A stretch of DNA of 64,000 nucleotides from Polyodon spathula (lineage: Eukaryota > Chordata > Actinopteri > Acipenseriformes > Polyodontidae): positions 314,994 through 378,993 of the forward strand of contig NC_054537.1 of the NCBI RefSeq assembly GCF_017654505.1, given 5' to 3'. Both the position numbers and the translations under genes were made by a program. Of the stretch, positions 53,647 through 64,000 are shown piece after piece (the stretch's first letter is position 1; every line of letters starts with the position of its first letter). The notes beneath the pieces were generated by a model. The model did no database searches. It had not been told where the DNA came from and was given only the letters and a program-made list of their open reading frames with translations.

Positions 53647-56097
53647 CATAAGAACATAAGAACATAAGAAAGTTTACAAACGAGAGGAGGCCATTCGGCC
53701 CATCTTGCTCGTTTGGTTGTTAGTAGCTTATTGATCCCAAAATCTCATCAAGCAGCTTCTTGAAGGATCCCAGGGTGTCAGCTTCAACAACATTACTGGG
53801 GAGTTGATTCCAGACCCTCACAATTCTCTGTGTAAAAAAGTGTCTCCTATTTTCTGTTCTGAATGCCCCTTTTTCTAAACTCCATTTGTGACCCCTGGTC
53901 CTTGTTTCTTTTTTCAGGCTGAAAAAGTCCCTTGCGTCGACACTGTCAATACCTTTTAGAATTTTGAATGCTTGAATTAGGTCGCCACGTAGTCTTCTTT
54001 GTTCAAGACTGAACAGATTCAATTCTTTTAGCCTGTCTGCATATGACATGCCTTTTAAGCCCGGAATAATTCTGGTCGCTCTTCTTTGCACTCTTTCTAG
54101 AGCAGCAATATCTTTTTTATAGCGAGGTGACCAGAACTGAACACAATATTCAAGATGAGGTCTTACAAGTGCATTGTACTGTTTTAACATTACTTCCCTT
54201 GATTTAAATTCAACACTTTTCACAATGTATCCGAGCATCTTGTTAGCCTTTTTTATAGCTTCCCCACATTGCCTAGATGAAGACATTTCTGAGTCAACAA
54301 AAACTCCTAGGTCTTTTTCATAGATTCCTTCTCCAATTTCAATATTTCCCATATGATATTTATAATGTACATTTTTATTTCCTGCGTGCAGTACCTTACA
54401 CTTTTCTCTATTAAATGTCATTTGCCATGTGTCTGCCCAGTTCTGAATCTTGTCTAGATCATTTTGAATGACCTTTGCTGCTGCAACAGTGTTTGCCACT
54501 CCTCCTACTTTTGTGTCGTCTGCAAATTTAACAAGTTTGCTTACTATACCAGAATCTAAATCATTAATGTAGATTAGGAATAGCAGAGGACCTAATACTG
54601 ATCCCTGTGGTACACCGCTGGTTACCACACTCCATTCTGAGGTTTTTCCTCTAATCAGTACTTTCTGTTTTCTACATGTTAACCACTCCCTAATCCATGT
54701 ACATGTGTTTCCTTGAATCCCAACTGCGTTCAGTTTGAGAATTAATCTTTTGTGCGGGACTTTGTCAAAAGCTTTCTGGAAATCTAAATAAACCATGTCA
54801 TATGCTTTGCAATTATCCATTATCGATGTTGCATCCTCAAAAAAATCAAGCAAGTTAGTTAGGCACGATCTCCCTTTCCTAAAACCATGTTGACTGTCTC
54901 CCAGTACCCTGTTACCATATAGGTAATTTTCCATTTTGGATCTTATTATAGTTTCCATAAGTTTGCATATAATAGAAGTCAGGCTTACTGGTCTGTAGTT
55001 ACCTGGTTCAGTTTTGTTTCCCTTTTTGTGGATCGGTATTACGTTTGCAATTTTCCAGTCTGTCGGTACCACCCCTGTGTCAAGAGACTGCTGCATGATC
55101 TTGGTTAGCGGTTTGTAAATTACTTCTTTCATTTCTTTGAGTACTACTGGGAGGATCTCATCCGGCCCAGGGGATTTGTTTATTTTAAGAGCTCCTAGTC
55201 CCTTTAACACTTCTGCCTCAGTTATGCTAAAGTTATTTAAAACTGGATAGGAACTGGATGACATGTGGGGCATGTTGTCAGTATCTTCCTTTGTAAAAAC
55301 TTGTGAAAAGTAATCATTTAACATATTTGCTATTTTTTTTTTCTTCCTCTACGATTTTGCCATTTGTATCTCTTAAACATTTAATCTCCTCTTTGAATGT
55401 TCTCTTGCTGTTGTAATATTGGAAAAACATTTTGGAATTGGTTTTAGCTCCCTTAGCAATGTTCATTTCTATTTCTCTCTTGGCCTTTCTAACTTCCTTT
55501 TTGACTTGCGTTTCCAGTTCCGTGTACTCTTTCTGCGTACTTTCTTTTTGGTCCTTTTTTAATGCTCTGTAAAGTGCCTTTTTTCGCTGAATATTTTTTT
55601 TAATTGATCTATTAAACCATTTTGGCAATTTAGTTTTACATTTAGATTTGTCTACTTTAGGGATGTAATTGTTTTGCGCCTCTAGTACTACATTTTTGAA
55701 GAACAACCATCCTTCTTCTGTGGGTGTTTTCTCTATTTTACTCCAATCTACTTCTGTTAGTCTCTGTTTCATGCCTTCATAGTTTGCTTTTCTAAAATTG
55801 TAAACCTTAACTTTAGTCTTTACTTTTGGGGATTTAAAAAACACTTCAAATGAGACCATGTTATGGTCTGAGTTTGCCAGTGGTTCTCTGACCTCTGTTT
55901 TAGTTATTCTATCTTCGTTATTTGAAAAGACTAAATCAAGGCATGCCTCCCCTCTAGTGGGTGCCTTGACAAATTGTGTTAGGAAGCAGTCATTTGTCAT
56001 TTCCACCATTTCTATTTCATCCTTCGCGCTACCCATCGGGTTTTCCCATTTTATTTGGGGGAAGTTGAAATCCCCCATTAGTATGGCTTCTCCTTCC
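53647..56097 (-). mobile_element. CR1, - strand, 5'-truncated, nearly intact ORF2
   Basis: Runs from the 3' octamer repeats at 53647 to the EAILMGDFNFP codons near 56097. Its protein is almost identical to the CR1 at 7245-10058 (for example GDIEIG/GNIEIG and LKLYNAL/LKQYNAL). It inserted into the + strand CR1 close to that element's 3' end. Confidence 0.92.
53720..56097 (-). pseudogene. CR1 ORF2, 5'-truncated, one frameshift
   Basis: Two frames (53720-55324 and 55314-56097) together cover ORF2 from residue ~149 onward. They are separated only by a homopolymer change: 10 A here against 9 A at the same codons of the 7245 copy (near 55332 on the + strand). The RT motifs ([26 protein letters not shown]) are intact. 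The first half of the endonuclease is absent, so it is not autonomous. Confidence 0.88.
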
Positions 56098-56290
56098 AGA
56101 CCCTCACGCAGAGAATCGTGAGGGTCTGGAATCAACGCCCAGTAATGTTGTTGAAGCTGCCACCCTGGGATCCTTCAAGAAGCTGCTTGATGAGATTCTG
56201 GGATCAATAAGCTACTAACAACCAAACGAGCAAGATGGGCCGAATGGCCTCCTCTCGTTTGTAAACTTTCTTATGTTCTAATGTTCTTAT
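56098..56290 (+). mobile_element. CR1 3' end, + strand (right part of interrupted copy)
   Basis: Continues the copy at 52486-53646 (GAGAATCGTGAGGGTCTGGA, then the 3' UTR, ending TTCTTATG near 56290). At the junction 56095-56130 CCAGACCCTCACG mirrors CGTGAGGGTCTGG around an 8-nt centre. Confidence 0.88.
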
Positions 56291-56527
56291 GACTGGGATA
56301 AGATTGCCAGTGTGAAAGGGGCTTAATTAGCCACAAATTATACATCTGGGTGTGTACTGAAATTAGCTAGCTGCTTTAAAAAAAAAAGATAATACTAAGT
56401 CACAGGATGGCAATTTAAATAAACATTAAAATAGCGTCTATTTAAATGGGTTAATTAGTCTGTTATCAGTTATTTAACAATGTGTCCTGGTTTTGAGCTT
56501 TGAAAATCTGGTCACCCTATTGCAGAG

Positions 56528-59085
56528 TGTTCATTAATAAGCGATAGTTCGTGTTGACGCTGTCTCTACATCTTGTGAGTCTCAGAGTGTTCATTAATAA
56601 GCAATGGTTCATGTTGACGCTGTCTCTACATCTTGTGAGTCTCAGAGTGTTCATTAATAAGCGATGGTTCATGTTGACGCTGTCTCTATATCTTGTGAGT
56701 CTCAGAGTGTTCATTAATAAGCGATGGTTCATGTTGACGCTGTCTCTACATCTTGGTGAGTCTCAGAGTGTTCATTAATAAGCGATGGTTCGTGTTGACG
56801 CTGTCTCTACATCTTGCTGAGTCTCAGAGTGTTCATTAATAAGCGATGGTTCGTGTTGACGCTGTCTCTACATCTTGCTGAGTCTCAGAGTGTTCATTAA
56901 TAAGCGATGGTTCGTGTTGACGCTGTCTCTACATCTTGCTGAGTCTCAGAGTGTTCATTAATAAGCGATGGTTCGTGTTGACGCTGTCTCTACATCTTGG
57001 TGAGTCTCAGAGTGTTCATTAATAAGCGATGGTTCGTGTTGACGCTGTCTCTACATCTTGCTGAGTCTCAGAGTGTTCATTAATAAGCGATGGTTCGTGT
57101 TGACGCTGTCTCTACATCTTGGTGAGTCTCAGAGTGTTCATTAATAAGCGATGGTTCATGTTGACGCTGTCTCTACATCGTGTGAGTCTCACAGTGTTCA
57201 TTAATAAGTGATGGGTCATGTTGACGCTGTCTCTACATCTTGCTGAGTCTCAGAGTGTTCATTAATAAGCGATGGTTCGTGTTGACGCTGTCTCTACATC
57301 TTGGTGAGTCTCAGAGTGTTCATTAATAAGCGATGGTTCGTGTTGACGCTGTCTCTATATCTTGGTGAGTCTCACAGTGTTCATTAATAAGCGATGGTTC
57401 GTGTTGACGCTGTCTCTATATCTTGCTGAGTCTCAGAGTGTTCATTAATAAGCGATGGTTCATGTTGACGCTGTCTCTACATCTTGGTGAGTCTCAGAGT
57501 GTTCATTAATAAGCGATGGTTCATGTTGACGCTGTCTCTACATCGTGTGAGTCTCACAGTGTTCATTAATAAGCGATGGTTCATGTTGACGCTGTCTCTA
57601 CATCTTGCTGAGTCTCACAGTGTTCATTAATAAGCGATGGTTCGTGTTGACGCTGTCTCTACATCTTGGTGAGTCTCAGAGTGTTCATTAATAAGCGATG
57701 GTTCATGTTGACGCTGTCTCTACATCTTGGTGAGTCTCAGAGTGTTCATTAATAAGCGATGGTTCGTGTTGACGCTGTCTCTATATCTTGCTGAGTCTCA
57801 GAGTGTTCATTAATAAGCGATGGTTCGTGTTGACGCTGTCTCTACATCTTGGTGAGTCTCAGAGTGTTCATTAATAAGCGATGGTTCGTGTTGACGCTGT
57901 CTCTATATCTTGGTGAGTCTCAGAGTGTTCATTAATAAGCGATGGTTCGTGTTGACGCTGTCTCTATATCTTGCTGAGTCTCAGAGTGTTCATTAATAAG
58001 CGATGGTTCGTGTTGACGCTGTCTCTATATCTTGGTGAGTCTCACAGTGTTCATTAATAAGCGATGGTTCGTGTTGACGCTGTCTCTATATCTTGCTGAG
58101 TCGCAGAGTGTTCATTAATAAGCGATGGTTCGTGTTGACGCTGTCTCTACATCTTGTGAGTCTCAGAGTGTTCATTAATAAGCGATGGTTCGTGTTGACG
58201 CTGTCTCTATATCTTGGTGAGTCTCACAGTGTTCATTAATAAGCGATGGTTCGTGTTGACGCTGTCTCTATATCTTGCTGAGTCTCAGAGTGTTCATTAA
58301 TAAGCGATGGTTCGTGTTGACGCTGTCTCTATATCTTGCTGAGTCTCAGAGTGTTCATTAATAAGCGATGGTTCATGTTGACGCTGTCTCTACATCTTGG
58401 TGAGTCTCAGAGTGTTCATTAATAAGCGATGGTTCATGTTGACGCTGTCTCTACATCGTGTGAGTCTCACAGTGTTCATTAATAAGCGATGGTTCATGTT
58501 GACGCTGTCTCTACATCTTGCTGAGTCTCACAGTGTTCATTAATAAGCGATGGTTCGTGTTGACGCTGTCTCTATATCTTGCTGAGTCTCAGAGTGTTCA
58601 TTAATAAGCGATGGTTCGTGTTGACGCTGTCTCTACATCTTGGTGAGTCTCAGAGTGTTCATTAGTAAGCGATGGTTCGTGTTGACGCTGTCTCTACATC
58701 TTGCTGAGTCTCAGAGTGTTCATTAATAAGCGATGGTTCGCGTTGACGCTGTCTCTACATCTTGTGAGTCTCAGAGTGTTCATTAATAAGCGATGGTTCG
58801 TGTTGACGCTGTCTCTATATCTTGCTGAGTCTCAGAGTGTTCATTAATAAGTGATGGGTTCGTGTTGACGCTGTCTCTACATCTTGTGAGTCTCAGAGTG
58901 TTCATTAATAAGCGATGGTTCATGTTGACGCTGTCTCTACATCTTGGTGAGTCTCACAGTGTTCATTAATAAGCGATGGTTCGTGTTGACGCTGTCTCTA
59001 CATCTTGCTGAGTCTCAGAGTGTTCATTAATAAGCGATGGTTCGTGTTGACACTGTCTTTACATCTTGGTGAGTCTCAGGGTATT
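56528..59085 (-). repeat. 60/61-bp minisatellite seeded by the klhl40 stop region
   Basis: About 42 units. On the - strand each reads CTGAGACTCACCAAGATGTA (or CTCAGCAAG), GAGACAGCGTCAACACGAAC, CATCGCTTATTAATGAACACT. The unit at the right edge (59050-59085) is the true end of klhl40 coding sequence, CTGAGACTCACCAAGATGTAA. Diverged copies also lie left of the hAT insertion at about 51615-51669. Copies alternate C/T and G/C variants in blocks. Confidence 0.96.
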
Positions 59086-59170
59086 CATGTGCACAGGCAC
59101 CACAGTGGCTCCGGAAGCATAGCGAAGCTCACGCAGAATTCCAGTCCATTGCTTAGTGTCCTCTTCATAC
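59059..59170 (-). CDS. klhl40: klhl40 last exon with stop
   Basis: Acceptor CCCACAG at 59171-59177 (minus); TAA at 59061-59059. It encodes [20 protein letters not shown] and ends NTLRLTKM. The final seven codons are the seed of the adjacent ~61-bp array. Confidence 0.94.
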
Positions 59171-62100
59171 CTGTGGGACAGGATTCACAAAGCAGTGTTA
59201 GAACGAGACTCAACCTGCTTCAAGCTGCTGACTGCAACATTTATTGCACCCCTTTAAGAAGGTTGTATCTACACAAAAGAGTCAGCAATGTCAAGCACTC
59301 CATTCACTATATACTGTGAGGCTTAAATATGCACTTTCAGAACAAACACATTGAATGGCAGAACTTGCATTTTCATTTGAAAACATGATATCTGGTACTA
59401 CAGGGTGAAATTGTGCCCCTTCAGTGCTCTCTTTCCTGTCATTAACCGACCACCTGCTTCACAACTTGACTGACATGCTTTGCAGCAAGTATTTATTTTA
59501 ATTTAGATTGCCCAATTATTTCACACACAATTCTCTTCTCATTTGAGAAGGCCAGTCCTGCAGGTCTCTGGCCTTGCCACTACAGTCCGCTGTAGCACAA
59601 TGAGGAAAAACAGCCCCTGCAGGTTGTGCCTCCCCAATGCAATGCTACCTCTGGAATCCCCAGCGAAGACCAGCAGCTTTGCATAGCCAGGACACGAGCC
59701 TGGTGTCTACCATTTCTATAGCAACCTAAATGGATGGTAATAATGTGTGTGTGTGTGTGTGTGTGTCATTTTCATTACTTACTTCCAGATGTCATTCATT
59801 TCAGTCGGAACCAGCTCTTCAGCCTCGTTTGGCATCATGGCAAATCCTCCGATTGCATAGAGATTGCCAGCCAGGCTGATGAGATTCATGGAGCTGCGCT
59901 CCTGAGGGAATTCTGTGAAGGCTTCCCATCTGAGGGAGGAGGGAGGAGACGTAAGTCGGGGAGCTGTCTGTATTATTTGTTTATTTAGCAGACTCTTTTA
60001 ACCAAGGCAGTGTACAGAGACTAGGGTGTGTGAACTGTGCATTAGCTGAAGAGTCACTTTCAATAACGTTGGAGCATAAGGAGGTTCAGAGACTGGCTCA
60101 GGGTCACACGGTGAGAGAGTCAGTGAGTGAGCCGGGATTTGACCGGTGACCTCCTGGCTACAAGCCCTTTTCTTTAACCACTGGACAAAACATGGATGAG
60201 ACTGTCATTCACAAAAAGGTCTGAGGGTAGTCGGGAATGCTTTGTGAATGACGATGGACTCATTGGTGTAATTTACACATTGGGACGACGGGGAAATGGC
60301 CCCCTCACATAGCAGCAGTACTGCAACTTTCATTTCTCAATATTGTATTTCTATACTCACTAGTCAGTATAGGAGTCTCCACTAAGACCCAGCGGAAACA
60401 ATCATCAACTGAGGCAACCAATCAGGAGCACCTCGAGGCACGGCACAGTATAGAGTTATCATGGCAGCGTAAAAGAATATCCCAAAGAAAGGGTCCTAAG
60501 GGCATCAGGTGATTCGAGGACATATGCCATTTACTCTGACCCTTCATGTCCTGAGCACCTCTAAGAAATCAAGCCACCGAGTCGCTGACAACCACCTGAC
60601 ACTAAACAAACCCTATCTCAATACCTAACCCTGGACCTAACCCTAACCCAATACCTAACCCTAACCCAATACCTAACCCTGAACCTAACCCTAACCCTGA
60701 ACCTCACCCTAACCCAATACCTAACCCTGAACCTAAACCTAACCCTGAACCTAACCCTAACCCAATACCTAACCCTAACCCAATACCTAACCCTGAACCT
60801 AACCCTAACCCAATACCTAACCCTGAACCTAACCCTACCCCAATACCTAACCCTGAACCTAAACCTAACCCTGAACCTAACACTAACCCAATACCTAACC
60901 CTGAACATAACCCTAACCCAATACCTAACCCTGAACCTAACCCTAACCCTGAAACTAACCCTAACATAGTACCTAACCTTGAACCTAACCCTAACCCAAT
61001 ACCTAACCCTGAACCTAACCCTAACCCAATACCTAACCCTGAACCTAAACCTAACCCTGAACCTAACACTAACCCTGAACCTAACCCTACCCCAATACAG
61101 TTTTAATGCAGTGCCCTCGCTCTCATTAGTTTTAATGCAGTGCCCTCGCTCTCATTAGTTTTAATGCAGTGTCCTCGCTCTCATCAGTTTTAATGGAGTG
61201 CCCTCGCTCTCATCAGTTTTAATGCAGTGCCCTCGCTCTCATCAGTTTTAATGCAGTGCCCTCGCTCTCATCAGTTTTAATGCAGTGCCCTCGCTCTCAT
61301 CAGTTTTAATGCAGTGCCCTCGCTCTCATCAGTTTTAATGCAGTGCCCTCGCTCTCATCAGTTTTAATGCAGTGCCCTCGCTCTCATCAGTTTTAATGCA
61401 GTGCCCTCGCTCTCATTAGTTTTAATGCAGTGCCCTCGCTCTCATTAGTTTTAATGCAGTGCCCTCGCTCTCATTAGTTTTAATGCAGTGCCCTCGCTCT
61501 CATCAGTTTTAATGCAGTGACCTCGCTCTCATCAGTTTTAATGCAGTGACCTCGCTCTCATCAGTTTTAATGCAGTGACCTCGCTCTCATCAGTTTTAAT
61601 GCAGTGACCTCGCTCTCATCAGTTTTAATGCAGTGACCTCGCTCTCATCAGTTTTAATGCAGTGACCTCGCTCTCATTAGTTTTAATGCAGTGGCCTCGC
61701 TCTCATTAGTTTTAATGCAGTGGCTTCGCTCTCATTAGTTTTAATGGAGTGTCCTCGCTCTCATTAGTTTTAATGGAGTGTCCTCGCTCTCATTAGTTTT
61801 AATGCAGTGTCCTCGCTCTCATTAGTTTTAATGCAGTGTCCTCGCTCTCATTAGTTTTAATGCAGTGTCCTCGCTCTCATTAGTTTTCATGCAGTGTCCA
61901 CGCTCTCATTAGTTTTAATGCAGTGGCCTCGCTCTCATTAGTTTTAATGCAGTGGCCTCGCTCTCATTAGTTTTAATGCAGTGGCCTCGCTCTCATTAGT
62001 TTTAATGCAGTATCCTCACTATCATTTGGCCTGCGAAACAGTCTAGGTTTTGCCTCCTTCACTCGTGTTTGTCTTGGAAATGTAAATATAACGCTGTTCT

Positions 62101-63750
62101 TCATCCGCCCGCGTGTGACTCACTTGTTTGTGGCAGCGTCGTACACCTCCACAGTACTGGTGAGCCCAGTGTCTGTCACCCCTGCCGCCACGTAGATCTT
62201 GCCACTATGAACAGTGGCGCCAAACAGAGAGCGAGCCATCTTCAAAGGGGCCCGCTCCTTCCACTCAAACTTCCTGGGATCATAGACGCACACCCTCTTC
62301 AGGCATTTTCTGACAAAACACACAAACCGTCAGCGCGGGCTCAGGATCCATAATGCAAACCAGGAGCCTATAGTCCCGAGCCCAGGTAACAGGACGAAGA
62401 CTGGGAAGAAACCAGTGATTGTTATAAAGAGCTTTAAACCAAATCTCACCAGCAGGGGGTGTAATCACTTTCAATCACACAACATTGCCCATTAACAGTC
62501 CCACAATGCAGCAGGATGAAAGCTGCCCATGAACAGGTAACCTGTACTGCAGCTCATCCGATGCAAGTACCTTAACCCCTGTGCAAGTCTCTGGTGTTGT
62601 GGGACTCTGTCTGAATCCTGGGTATTAAACATGTTCATATTAAACATGATTATGCTCTAATAAGTATTATAACAAACAAGACCATAAACAATCCAATAAA
62701 GAGACTACAAATAGACTGATCCATTCCTTACTTGCTGTTCCCTTTGCCTCCGATCACATAGACCAGTCCGCTGTGTGACACAGCTGCATGCCCATACACG
62801 GCGTATGGAAGAGGGTCTGATTCGCCCCACTTGAAGGACCTAAACAGGGAACACATTCAGTTTCATTGTTGATTCATTTCAGTCTCAAATCTATCTATAA
62901 AGTATTGTGATCAAGACTGTATTCCACCCCGTCCACAGCTTCTCAGTCAGTGCAGTCTCTCAGGAGTCTCAGATCCACCTATATAGTGATCAAGACTATA
63001 TTCAACCCCGTCCACAGCTTCTCAGTCACTGAAGTCTCTCAGGAGTCTCAGATCCACCTGTATAGTGATCAAGACTATATTCAACCCCGTCCACAGCTAC
63101 TCAGTCAGTGCAGTCTTTCTGCTGCCCCTAAAATGAGCCCAACACAGGTACTTCTGCCCCCCCTTATCACTAGCTCCTCCTCAACACTAACCCACTGCAC
63201 CTTCAAATGTAGTCATAAAATGTTACAGTATTATCGTTCAAACCCAACCAAATCATCCCTCCCCATTGTCTATTATTAGTTGTTTCCAGACAGGAGCGTG
63301 CATCATCACACCGCTGTGCTGTTTCCAGACGGGACCGTGCATCATCACACCACTGTGCTGTTTCCAGACGGGACCATGCATCATCACACCGCTGTGCTAT
63401 TTCCAGACAGGAGTGTGCATCATCACACCGCTGTGCTATTTCCAGACAGCAGCGTGCATCATCACACCGCTGTACTGTTTCCAAACAGGACCGTGCATCA
63501 TCACATCGCTGTGCTGTTTCCAGACGGGACCGTGCATCAGCACACCACTGTGCTGTTTCCAGACAGGGCTGTATATCCTAACAACTTACTGTCTGTCGTA
63601 GCACATGACAGTCTCCAGCGTCCGCTCCCCCTCCTTCAGTTCCTTTCCTCCGATGACGAAGATGGAGTTCTCTGCCTCCCCCAGACCGAACAGGCAGCGG
63701 GGGGAAGGCAGAGGGGGCATCCCCAGCCAGTCCGAGTCCAGGTGGTCGTA
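59059..63750 (-). CDS. klhl40: klhl40: kelch-like protein, C-terminal five exons
   Basis: Joined - strand exons 63750-63590, 62839-62732, 62309-62124, 59929-59783 and 59170-59059 give 237 codons plus TAA, with consistent phases (all but the first start after two codon bases). The sequence matches the kelch-propeller half of KLHL40 from memory: [78 protein letters not shown], ending LRLTKM. KLHL41 is the nearest alternative but lacks CVYDPKKFEWKE and GVTDTGLTS. In vertebrates KLHL40 is a muscle BTB-kelch protein linked to CUL3 and thin-filament proteins. The BTB, BACK and first kelch parts lie beyond the right edge. It converges on zbtb47. Confidence 0.94.
59741..59767. repeat. (GT)n microsatellite
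   Basis: About 13 GT units just downstream (in gene sense) of the klhl40 exon that ends at 59783. Confidence 0.9.
59783..59929 (-). CDS. klhl40: klhl40 penultimate exon
   Basis: Acceptor CTCAG at 59934-59930; donor GTAAGT from 59782 down. 147 nt. It encodes [20 protein letters not shown], then LYAIGGFAM and [11 protein letters not shown], the last kelch blade. Confidence 0.94.
59975..60190 (-). mobile_element. SINE copy in a klhl40 intron
   Basis: Same family as 1441-1675: GGCTCAGGGTCACACGGTGA, GGGATTTGACCGGTGACCTC and CTTTAACCACTGGAC on the + strand correspond to the reversed tRNA head and core. The B-box equivalent has lost one base. Confidence 0.7.
60191..60608. other. no recognisable feature
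   Basis: About 420 bp of intron sequence. It contains an inverted pair near 60211-60255 (TCATTCACAAA and TTTGTGAATGA) and nothing else I can name. Confidence 0.4.
60609..61097. repeat. degenerate telomere-like hexamer array
   Basis: A run of about 80 six-base words: CCTAAC and CCTGAA alternate with CCAATA and CCTAAA, with occasional CCTACC. CCTAACCC is the telomere repeat (CCCTAA) read out of phase. A ~24-30-bp higher-order pattern (CCTAACCCTGAA, CCTAACCCTAACCCAATA) is visible. It lies in a klhl40 intron, not at a chromosome end. Confidence 0.88.
61099..62020. repeat. 29-bp minisatellite (about 32 copies)
   Basis: Units AGTTTTAATGCAGTGCCCTC, GCTCTCATC, with blocks carrying CATT/CATC and CCC/GAC/GGC/GTC variants. 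It abuts the telomere-like array with no spacer. Same klhl40 intron. Confidence 0.96.
62124..62309 (-). CDS. klhl40: klhl40 middle exon (kelch blades)
   Basis: Acceptor TTGTCAG at 62316-62310; donor GTGAGT from 62123 down. 186 nt. It encodes [40 protein letters not shown] and [11 protein letters not shown]. Confidence 0.95.
62310..62731. other. klhl40 intron, no other feature
   Basis: About 420 bp. The - strand frame 62280-62474 overlaps the exon boundary by chance. Nothing else seen. Confidence 0.5.
62732..62839 (-). CDS. klhl40: klhl40 exon (kelch blade)
   Basis: Acceptor GTTTAG at 62845-62840; donor GTAAGG from 62731 down. 108 nt. It encodes [20 protein letters not shown], then [12 protein letters not shown]. 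Confidence 0.94.
62880..63120. repeat. ~77-bp repeat, about 3 copies
   Basis: Units contain AGTGATCAAGACTATATTCA, ACCCCGTCCACAGCTTCTCA and GTCTCTCAGGAGTCTCAGAT. The first copy is the most diverged. Confidence 0.85.
63278..63570. repeat. 39-bp minisatellite (about 7.5 copies)
   Basis: Units GTTTCCAGACGGGACCGTGC, ATCATCACACCGCTGTGCT. Its 13-codon unit opens frames of 162, 111 and 93 codons; they are artefacts. It is unrelated to the 39-bp array at 34508. Confidence 0.94.
63590..63750 (-). CDS. klhl40: klhl40 exon (first kelch blade in window)
   Basis: Acceptor GTTTCAG at 63757-63751; donor GTAAGT from 63589 down. 161 nt. It encodes [20 protein letters not shown], then [10 protein letters not shown] and TVMCYDRQ. 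The exon before it is beyond the window. Confidence 0.95.
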
Positions 63751-63804
63751 CTGAAACACAGACAATAAACACTCTCCTTCAAGGGGACTGCTCTGCCATT
63801 TCAT

Positions 63805-63862
63805 TTCTGCAAGTTGCTTTGGATATAAGTGTCTGCTAAATAATTAAATTATAATAATAACA
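63805..63862 (+). mobile_element. SINE end fragment
   Basis: AAGTTGCTTTGGATATAAGT followed by GTCTGCTAAATAATTAAA and an ATAATAATAA tail has the form of a common fish SINE 3' end. Only the tail is present. Confidence 0.6.
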
Positions 63863-63892
63863 AAACAGTCCTTGGGTAGACACTTTGGGTAG

Positions 63893-64000
63893 GATTCTCA
63901 AACACCAGTGTTATTGTATTGAACTCGTGATGCAGTAACGAGAGCTTTAGCAGCAAGCGATTCTCAAACACCAGTGTTATTGTATTGAACTCGTGGTGCA
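63893..64000. repeat. 66-bp tandem repeat entering the window edge
   Basis: GATTCTCAAACACCAGTGTT recurs at 63893 and 63959 and the following bases match until the window ends. At least 1.6 copies; more may follow to the right. Confidence 0.75.

Larger units (their letters stand above)
52125..56324. mobile_element. second, nested element with ~20-bp terminal inverted repeats
   Basis: AAGCCCCTTTGACACTGGCA at 52125 mirrors TGCCAGTGTGAAAGGGGCTT ending at 56324 with one mismatch. TTAA occurs close to both ends but not at symmetric distance, so the target duplication and superfamily are undecided. No transposase is seen. It sits inside the hAT element and contains the CR1 pair. Confidence 0.65.

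Noticed and set aside
60618..61069. R/V- and G/L-rich - strand frames
   Set aside because: Translations of the telomere-like hexamer array.
60609..61097. True telomere end
   Set aside because: The hexamers are degenerate and gene sequence continues on both sides in one intron, so it is interstitial.
63266..63768. 162- and 111-codon + strand frames
   Set aside because: They arise from the 39-bp array and the antisense of a klhl40 exon.

Overview
The window is vertebrate nuclear DNA, most likely from a ray-finned fish. Two spliced genes are recognisable by protein similarity: a zbtb47 orthologue on the + strand (coding exons between 25904 and 32540) and the C-terminal half of a klhl40 orthologue on the - strand (59059-63750). 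ZBTB47 and KLHL40 are also neighbours in human, so this is a conserved block. The CR1-type LINEs with TTATGTTC-type 3' ends, the Gmr1-type Ty3/gypsy element, the L2 LINE and the tRNA-derived SINEs fit a fish. A sturgeon or paddlefish is my guess from the look of the CR1 family, not something the sequence proves.

Layout. 1-25.3 kb is repeat-dominated: a 26-bp minisatellite (1-1187), a SINE and CR1 scrap, a ~50-bp minisatellite (2898-5790), an L2 fragment, a CR1 with an unbroken 937-codon ORF (7245-10135), a truncated - strand CR1 split by an intact Gmr1-type LTR retrotransposon (11916-17488), a perfect 65-bp-arm hairpin (18722-18870), a decayed piggyBac transposase, another nest of CR1 pieces (20218-22500) and a 71-bp minisatellite. 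25.9-32.8 kb is zbtb47, with minisatellites in its introns and 3' UTR. 32.8-59 kb is the convergent intergenic region, mostly long minisatellites with 37- to 69-bp units plus a deep transposon nest at 51.67-56.52 kb. 59-64 kb is klhl40, whose introns hold a degenerate telomere-like array, a 29-bp array, a 39-bp array and SINE pieces.

Tandem arrays cover roughly a third of the window by my tally. Units whose length is a multiple of three (36, 39, 48, 51 bp) create very long open frames on one or both strands; these are not genes.

The most interesting pattern is that several arrays grew out of exon edges. A 58-bp array copies the exon/intron junction of the third zbtb47 coding exon with its splice donor about 13 times. 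A ~54-bp array copies the zbtb47 stop-codon region. A ~61-bp array of about 42 copies repeats the last codons and stop of klhl40. A fourth array starts 5 nt after a zbtb47 splice donor. The Gmr1 element is notable for its integrase-before-reverse-transcriptase order and a SCAN-like segment in its Gag. All calls come from reading the sequence and from memory of the families; no search was run.
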